DNA from: an uncultured Candidatus Pelagibacter sp.
Lineage (GTDB): Bacteria; Pseudomonadota; Alphaproteobacteria; Pelagibacterales; Pelagibacteraceae
Assembly (NCBI GenBank): GCA_905612525.1
Contig: CAJQSG010000027.1
Span: 1 to 41,275 of the forward strand
Direction of reading: 5' to 3'
Length of the DNA: 41,275 nt
The notes beneath the pieces were generated by a model. It saw nothing but the letters and a program-made list of their open reading frames with translations, was not told where the DNA came from and ran no database searches. This document shows positions 33,238 to 41,275 of this stretch, piece after piece. Positions within the stretch are counted from its first letter, which is position 1. Every line of letters begins with the position of its first letter. A program made the translations under genes and the position numbers.

Positions 33238-33266
33238 TTGGCACTTGTTTAATTTGCAATAATTAT
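33238..33266 (+). promoter_or_regulatory. Candidate ftsH promoter
   Basis: TTGGCA (33238-33243) and AATTAT (33261-33266) are 17 nt apart in the 54-nt gap before ftsH, predicting a start near 33273, only about 6 nt from the ATG. No heat-shock type (CTTGAA...CCCAT) promoter is visible. Confidence 0.35.
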
Positions 33267-33278
33267 TATCTTATAACT

Positions 33279-35171
33279 ATGAATATAAAGAATCTAGCAA
33301 TGTGGGCTGTAATTGTTTTTTTAACAATTGGTCTTTATAATATGTTTAAAAACCCGCAAGCTAATGTGGGTAAAAATAATTCAATAATATTTTCAGATTT
33401 TTTATCAGAAGTTGATAATGGTAGAGTTGTAAAAGTAGAAATACAAGGAAACAATATAAATGGTGTTTTTGCAGATGGAAATTCATTTTCAACTTATTCA
33501 CCCAACTACCCAAACTTAATTCAAAAACTATCTAGTAGAGGTGTTAGTATTTCAGCTTCCCCACGTGAAGACAAAATGCCATCACTCTTTGGAGTTTTGT
33601 TATCATGGTTTCCAATGCTACTTTTAATTGCTGTCTGGATTTTCTTTATGAGGCAAATGCAAGGTGGAAAAGGTGGAGCAATGGGGTTTGGTAAATCTAA
33701 AGCAAAATTGATGAATCAATTAAAGGGCAAAGTAACATTTGATGACGTTGCTGGCGTTGAAGAGGCAAAAGAAGAAGTTGAAGAAGTTGTTCAATTTCTA
33801 AAAGATCCAAAAAAATTTAGTAGACTCGGTGGAAAAATACCAAGAGGATGCTTATTAGTTGGTCAACCAGGAACAGGTAAAACTTTACTTGCAAGAGCTA
33901 TAGCAGGCGAGGCGGATGTACCATTTTTTACTATATCAGGTTCAGATTTTGTTGAAATGTTTGTTGGTGTTGGAGCTTCAAGAGTTAGAGATATGTTTGA
34001 GCAGGGTAAAAAAAATTCTCCATGTATTATTTTTATTGATGAAATCGATGCTGTTGGAAGAAGCAGAGGCGCTGGCTTAGGTGGAGGAAATGATGAAAGA
34101 GAACAAACTTTAAACCAATTATTAGTTGAGATGGATGGCTTTGAAACTAATGAAGGGGTAATAATTATTGCAGCTACAAACAGGCCTGATGTATTAGATC
34201 CAGCTTTATTAAGGCCAGGTAGGTTTGATAGGCAAGTTGTTGTTGGACTTCCTGATATTATTGGAAGAGAGAAAATATTAAAGGTGCATGTTAAAAAAAT
34301 AAAAATGGCACCAGATGTAAATTTGAGAACAGTAGCAAGAGGAACCCCAGGTTTTTCAGGAGCAGATTTAGCGAATATAGTTAATGAAGCAGCATTACTT
34401 GCTGCAAGAAAAAACAAAAGAATAGTTACACTGACTGAATTTGAAGAAGCTAGAGACAAAGTGATGATGGGAGCTGAAAGAAGATCTATGGTTATGACTG
34501 AGGAAGAAAAAACTCTAACAGCTTATCATGAAGCTGGACACGCTATTGTTACAATCAATGAAAGTGCAGCACACCCTATTCATAAAGCAACAATTATTCC
34601 AAGAGGAAGAGCTCTAGGAATGGTAATGCAATTGCCAGAAAGAGATGAATTATCACAAACAAGAGAACAGTTGCATGCCCAGTTGGCTATAGCAATGGGA
34701 GGAAGAGTGGCAGAAGAAATTATTTTTGGTGAAGATAAAGTTACAACAGGTGCATCAAGTGATATTGAGCAGGCGACTCAAAGAGCAAGAGCAATGGTAA
34801 TGAGAGCAGGTCTTAGTAAAGAATTAGGACCAGTTGCTTACGGTGCAAACGAAGAAGAAGTATTTTTAGGAAGATCGGTAGCCAGAACTCAAAATATGTC
34901 TGAAGAAACAGCCAAAAAAGTAGATTCAGAAATCAGAAAAATTGTAGACAAGGGATATGAAAGAGCGAGAAAAGTTTTAACAGATAAAATAGATGATTTA
35001 CATAAGTTAGCAAAAGCTCTTTTAACATATGAAACTTTATCAGGTGAAGAAATAGAAAATCTGATAAATAAAAATATACATCCATCCAATAAAGAGGATT
35101 TGAAAGTTGAAGATGAGGATAAAGGATCAGCTTTGGGATCAATGGGCTTAAAGCCAAAAATAGTTCATTAA
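33279..35171 (+). CDS. ftsH: ATP-dependent membrane protease FtsH
   Basis: The 630-aa protein has two membrane helices (about 7-23 and 104-124) around a periplasmic domain, an AAA+ module with Walker A GQPGTGKT (195-202) and Walker [10 protein letters not shown], the second region of homology [20 protein letters not shown], and the zinc site HEAGH (417-421). It degrades membrane and unfolded proteins, and sigma-32. In E. coli, FtsH also controls LpxC and RpoH; rpoH lies nearby here. The order ftsH-folP-glmM matches E. coli. A minor point is Gln for Pro in the Walker A. Confidence 0.98.
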   Translation: MNIKNLAMWAVIVFLTIGLYNMFKNPQANVGKNNSIIFSDFLSEVDNGRVVKVEIQGNNINGVFADGNSFSTYSPNYPNLIQKLSSRGVSISASPREDKMPSLFGVLLSWFPMLLLIAVWIFFMRQMQGGKGGAMGFGKSKAKLMNQLKGKVTFDDVAGVEEAKEEVEEVVQFLKDPKKFSRLGGKIPRGCLLVGQPGTGKTLLARAIAGEADVPFFTISGSDFVEMFVGVGASRVRDMFEQGKKNSPCIIFIDEIDAVGRSRGAGLGGGNDEREQTLNQLLVEMDGFETNEGVIIIAATNRPDVLDPALLRPGRFDRQVVVGLPDIIGREKILKVHVKKIKMAPDVNLRTVARGTPGFSGADLANIVNEAALLAARKNKRIVTLTEFEEARDKVMMGAERRSMVMTEEEKTLTAYHEAGHAIVTINESAAHPIHKATIIPRGRALGMVMQLPERDELSQTREQLHAQLAIAMGGRVAEEIIFGEDKVTTGASSDIEQATQRARAMVMRAGLSKELGPVAYGANEEEVFLGRSVARTQNMSEETAKKVDSEIRKIVDKGYERARKVLTDKIDDLHKLAKALLTYETLSGEEIENLINKNIHPSNKEDLKVEDEDKGSALGSMGLKPKIVH

Positions 35172-35179
35172 AAAAATAA

Positions 35180-36232
35180 ATGAAAAAATATTACACAAGA
35201 GTGTGTAATTTCGCTTACGGAAAATCATCAATAAAGCTAGTTAATAAAAAAAAAAATCTTCCATTGAATGGTAATAAAAATTTTTCTTTTGGTAAAGTAG
35301 AGATTATTACACTTGATTCGAAAAAAAAAATTAATCTAACAGATATAAAAAAATTACCTAAATTCGTAAGGGAAAAAATTAATAATGATCTTAAGATTAT
35401 TATCAAAAAAAAAAACAACTTTTCCAATTTAAATTTTAAAAAAATTCCCAATATAATGGGAGTGTTGAATCTAACCCCAGACAGTTTTTCTGACGGTGGC
35501 AAATTTAACACAAAAAAAACAGGCTTAAAACATGCTATTAATTTATTAAAATTTGGTGCAGATATAGTTGATGTGGGTGGAGAGTCAACAAGGCCAGGAT
35601 CTAAATCTATAAGTGAAAAAGAAGAATGGAGTAGAATTAAAAAAATTATAAAAAAAATTGGTAAAAAAATTCCATTGTCACTTGATACAAGAAAATCAGA
35701 GATTATGAATAAAGGGATTAAATTAGGAATTAGACTGATAAATGATGTTTCTGGATTAATTTATGACTCAAAAACAATTGAAGTATTAAAAAAAAGTAAA
35801 TCTCCATTTGTAATACAGCATTCGCAAGGAACCCCAGAAAATATGCAAAATAACCCTATTTATAAAAATGAATTATTAGATATCTACGATTTTTTTGAAG
35901 AAAAGATAAAATTTTTAAGATCCAGAGGAATAAAACATAATAATATTATAATTGATCCGGGCATAGGTTTTGGAAAAAATTTGAAACATAATATGAATTT
36001 AATTAGAGGTATTTCTATTTTTCATACACTTGGTTTTCCTATATTACTTGGTCTATCTAGAAAAAAATTTATTAAAGACTTATCTGGAGAAAATGATACC
36101 AAGGAAAGAATAGGTGGAACAATTGCCTCTTCTTTATATGGGATGATGCAAGGAGTTCAAATTTTAAGAATTCATGATGTGAATGAATTAATACAAAGTA
36201 TAAAAGTATTTAAAGAATTGATTAAAGATTAA
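35180..36232 (+). CDS. folP: Dihydropteroate synthase with N-terminal extension
   Basis: The 350-aa enzyme couples 6-hydroxymethyl-7,8-dihydropterin-PP with p-aminobenzoate. The catalytic barrel begins at about residue 90 with IPNIMGVLNLTPDSFSDGG, then VDVGGESTRPGS, PLSLDTRKSEIM, LINDVSGLIYD, VIQHSQGTPENMQ and GLSRKKFIK. The first ~88 residues (Lys-rich; FAYGKSSIKLVNKKKNLPLN) are an extension absent in E. coli FolP (282 aa) but common in alphaproteobacterial FolP. Sulfonamide-contact loops look standard. The stop overlaps glmM by 1 nt. Confidence 0.93.
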   Translation: MKKYYTRVCNFAYGKSSIKLVNKKKNLPLNGNKNFSFGKVEIITLDSKKKINLTDIKKLPKFVREKINNDLKIIIKKKNNFSNLNFKKIPNIMGVLNLTPDSFSDGGKFNTKKTGLKHAINLLKFGADIVDVGGESTRPGSKSISEKEEWSRIKKIIKKIGKKIPLSLDTRKSEIMNKGIKLGIRLINDVSGLIYDSKTIEVLKKSKSPFVIQHSQGTPENMQNNPIYKNELLDIYDFFEEKIKFLRSRGIKHNNIIIDPGIGFGKNLKHNMNLIRGISIFHTLGFPILLGLSRKKFIKDLSGENDTKERIGGTIASSLYGMMQGVQILRIHDVNELIQSIKVFKELIKD

Positions 36233-37563
36233 TGACAAAAAAATATTTTGGAACAGATGGGATAAGGGGATCTGTAAACAGTAAGAATATTAATGGCAGC
36301 ATGTTTTTTAAATTTGGTTTAGCCTCAGGGACATATTTTAAAACACAAAAAAAAAAGAAACAAATTGCAATCATTGCAAAGGACACAAGATTATCAGGTT
36401 ATAACCTAGAACCAGCTTTAGTTTCTGGACTTACGTCAGCTGGTATGCACGTTTATACACTGGGACCACTACCTACGAATGGTTTGGCAATGTTAACAAA
36501 AACCATGAAGGCTAACATGGGCATTATGATTACAGCATCACATAATCCATATTATGATAATGGATTAAAGTTATTTGGTCCGGATGGATTAAAGTTATCT
36601 GATAAAATAGAAAAAAAAATAGAAGGTTTGATTGATCGTAAAATTGAAGACAACTTATCACAACCAAAGGAACTTGGAAGAGTAAAAAGATTAGAAAGTG
36701 GAAACAAGGATTATATAGAAATATTAAAAAAAAATTTTCCTAAAGAATTTAATCTTAGGGGCTTAAGAATAGTTATTGATTGTGCAAATGGAGCCGGATA
36801 CAAAGCTGGACCTGAATTACTTAAGTCTCTAGGTGCGAAGGTAATTGCGGTAGGAATTAAACCAAATGGTATTAATATAAATAAAAAATGTGGTTCGACA
36901 TATCCAAATAAAATTAAATCTGTAGTAAAAAAATACAAAGCACACATAGGGATTTCACTTGATGGTGATGCTGACAGGATTATCATATGTGATGAAATAG
37001 GAAATATAATTGATGGTGATCAAATAATCGCCGCCCTAGCAGTTAGATGGAAAAGAAAAAAAATGTTAAGGGGTGGTGTTATTGGTACTTTAATGTCTAA
37101 TTACGGATTAGAAAAATTTTTTAATTCTGAAAATATAAAATTTATAAGAGCAAATGTAGGCGATCGTTACGTGAAAGAAAAAATGCAAAAAAATAACTTC
37201 AATCTAGGTGGCGAACAATCAGGGCATATTATTTTGGGTAAATTTGCAACTACTGGAGATGGTTTATTGGTTGCACTAGAAGTTTTATTTTCTCTAAGAA
37301 AAGGAAATAAAGCAAGTAATTTTTTTAATACTTTCAAAAAGATACCCCAAATCTTGGAAAATATTGAGGTAAAAAATAAAAATATAATTAACAATATGGA
37401 GATAAAAAACTCCATAAAAAAAGCAGAAAAACTAATGAATGGCCATGGTAGAATATTGGTTAGAAAGTCAGGAACGGAATCAAAAATTAGAGTAATGGGA
37501 GAAAGTGAAAATAAAGCACTACTTCAAGAGTGTATAAGCATTATATCAAAAAAAATTAAATAA
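36232..37563 (+). CDS. glmM: Phosphoglucosamine mutase
   Basis: The 443-aa enzyme interconverts glucosamine-6- and -1-phosphate for UDP-GlcNAc synthesis. It has the KYFGTDGIRGSVN start, the active serine Ser103 in MITASHNPYYDNGLKLF, the metal loop DGDADR (244-249), GGEQSGHIIL, and RILVRKSGTESKIRVMGE for phosphate binding. This supplies UDP-GlcNAc to peptidoglycan, LPS and the surface glycan made by the island. It directly follows folP, as in E. coli. Confidence 0.97.
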   Translation: MTKKYFGTDGIRGSVNSKNINGSMFFKFGLASGTYFKTQKKKKQIAIIAKDTRLSGYNLEPALVSGLTSAGMHVYTLGPLPTNGLAMLTKTMKANMGIMITASHNPYYDNGLKLFGPDGLKLSDKIEKKIEGLIDRKIEDNLSQPKELGRVKRLESGNKDYIEILKKNFPKEFNLRGLRIVIDCANGAGYKAGPELLKSLGAKVIAVGIKPNGININKKCGSTYPNKIKSVVKKYKAHIGISLDGDADRIIICDEIGNIIDGDQIIAALAVRWKRKKMLRGGVIGTLMSNYGLEKFFNSENIKFIRANVGDRYVKEKMQKNNFNLGGEQSGHIILGKFATTGDGLLVALEVLFSLRKGNKASNFFNTFKKIPQILENIEVKNKNIINNMEIKNSIKKAEKLMNGHGRILVRKSGTESKIRVMGESENKALLQECISIISKKIK

Positions 37564-37564
37564 A

Positions 37565-40559
<2,995 letters not shown>

Positions 40560-40601
40560 AAGTTGTATGTATGTAATTTACTATAGTAATATTTCAAGAT
40601 C

Positions 40602-41275
40602 TTATTTGTTGGTATTTCTAAGTAATAAAAGAATAGTTTCAAGTTCATGTGGCAAAATTGAGGTAAAAATCAAATCTTCATTAGTTTTAGGGTGATTAAA
40701 GCCTAAAGTTTGAGCATGTAAAAATTGTCTATCTAATTTATAAATTAAGTTCTCTAAATTAGTATCAATGTTTTTAAGCTTCTTATATTTTTTTTTATAT
40801 TTACCGTCTCCCATAATACTATTCCCCATATGAGTCATGTGAACTCTTATTTGGTGTGTTCTTCCCGTTTCAAGTTGGCACTCAACTAAACTTAATGTTG
40901 GGGTTTTATCATTTTCAAAAATTTCTAAAGTTTTATAATTTGTAATTGCTCTTTTTCCTTTAGAGTTACTGACCTCCATCATCTGTCTATTTTTTGAACT
41001 TCGGGTAATAAAAGTATCAATTTTTCCAGAGGATGGTCTAAGTTTGCCCCAAATTAATAGTTGATAAACCCGTTTAATCGTATGTTCACTAAATTGATAA
41101 GAAAGATTTTCATGAGTTTCGTTATTTTTTGCGATAACAATTAATCCTGATGTATCTTTATCAATTCTATGAACAATACCTGGTCTAAGTTCATCACCAA
41201 TTGTGGATAAAGAATGCTTATTGTAATGCACCAAAGCATTGACAATTGTTTCATCATAATTGCCGGCCCCCGGGT
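40602..41275 (-). CDS. rluD: RluD-type 23S rRNA pseudouridine synthase (5' partial)
   Basis: The gene runs off the right edge; the frame is open to the last bases, so the TTG at 41234 is not the start. Visible are PGAGNYDETIVNALV, then RPGIVHRIDKDTSGLIVIAK with the catalytic Asp (HRIDKDTSGL), RVYQLLIWG, ECQLETGRTHQIRVHM and HAQTLGFNHP. This identifies the RluA/RluD family, which modifies helix 69 of 23S rRNA in E. coli; the exact paralogue (RluC/RluD) is not certain because the S4 domain is outside. The stop is 42 nt from the rpoH ATG. Confidence 0.9.
   Translation of the reverse strand, partial: PGAGNYDETIVNALVHYNKHSLSTIGDELRPGIVHRIDKDTSGLIVIAKNNETHENLSYQFSEHTIKRVYQLLIWGKLRPSSGKIDTFITRSSKNRQMMEVSNSKGKRAITNYKTLEIFENDKTPTLSLVECQLETGRTHQIRVHMTHMGNSIMGDGKYKKKYKKLKNIDTNLENLIYKLDRQFLHAQTLGFNHPKTNEDLIFTSILPHELETILLLLRNTNK

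Noticed and set aside
33863..34459. 198-aa - strand reading frame inside ftsH
   Set aside because: It is the antisense shadow of the strongly conserved AAA+ region; composition and position explain it.

Overview
The window looks like a piece of a SAR11-type (Pelagibacterales) alphaproteobacterial chromosome. The evidence is the very AT-rich, Lys/Asn/Ile-rich coding, genes packed with 0-10 nt gaps or short overlaps, frequent TTG/GTG starts, and the gene neighbourhoods: a three-gene PntAA/PntAB/PntB transhydrogenase, DUF1013, class I aldolase-pgk-gap-tkt, the tol-pal cluster followed by tilS and ftsH, and rpoH. The organism call rests on gene content and composition; no database search was possible.

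Region 1 (1-11217) is a cell-surface polysaccharide island: a truncated GT-B-like protein, a HAD phosphatase, three family-2 glycosyltransferases, a WecA/MraY-like lipid-carrier sugar-phosphate transferase, a large GT-C-like membrane protein, an FkbM methyltransferase, three SDR/epimerase-type proteins, and the gmd-fcl pair for GDP-L-fucose. All but one gene are on the + strand. The island ends 46 nt before a lone 5S rRNA gene. This matches the known hypervariable region 2 of SAR11, which lies between 23S and 5S rRNA; the 16S/23S genes would be to the left, outside the window.

Region 2 (11231-14442) holds the 5S gene with what looks like its own promoter, rpmJ, a 36-residue aa3-oxidase subunit IV-like peptide and the proton-translocating transhydrogenase genes.

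Region 3 (14443-15635) is the least explained stretch: a membrane-peptide reading frame without an ATG, a GC-richer non-coding block, an unrecognised 183-aa protein, a second small membrane protein and an 11-bp tandem repeat next to the initiator tRNA.

Region 4 (15636-23895, - strand) reads from tkt down to tRNA-fMet: tkt-gap-pgk-fba-thiE-efp-suhB, then rpmE-DUF1013, then rpsU-tRNA-fMet. It combines triose/pentose carbon metabolism (probably gluconeogenic, with a GAPDH whose cofactor-site residues suggest NADPH use) with translation genes.

Region 5 (23949-39669, + strand) carries a coiled-coil gene and zapA, a 5-formyl-THF cyclo-ligase, a YmdB-type phosphoesterase, yebC, a divergent RuvC-like nuclease, tolQRAB-pal-cpoB (envelope integrity), tilS, ftsH, folP, glmM, thiD and purA. 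Region 6 (39666-41275, - strand) has rpoH and the 3' part of an rluD-type pseudouridine synthase gene cut by the window edge.

The most interesting points are the GAPDH cofactor-site changes, a probable ACG start codon in rpsU, an A29:U41 pair in the initiator tRNA, a promoter positioned exactly for the detached 5S gene, the RuvC-like protein with ruvAB missing from its usual place, and the unexplained 14443-15635 interval. No complete unknown multi-gene system (defence, CRISPR, prophage) is evident.
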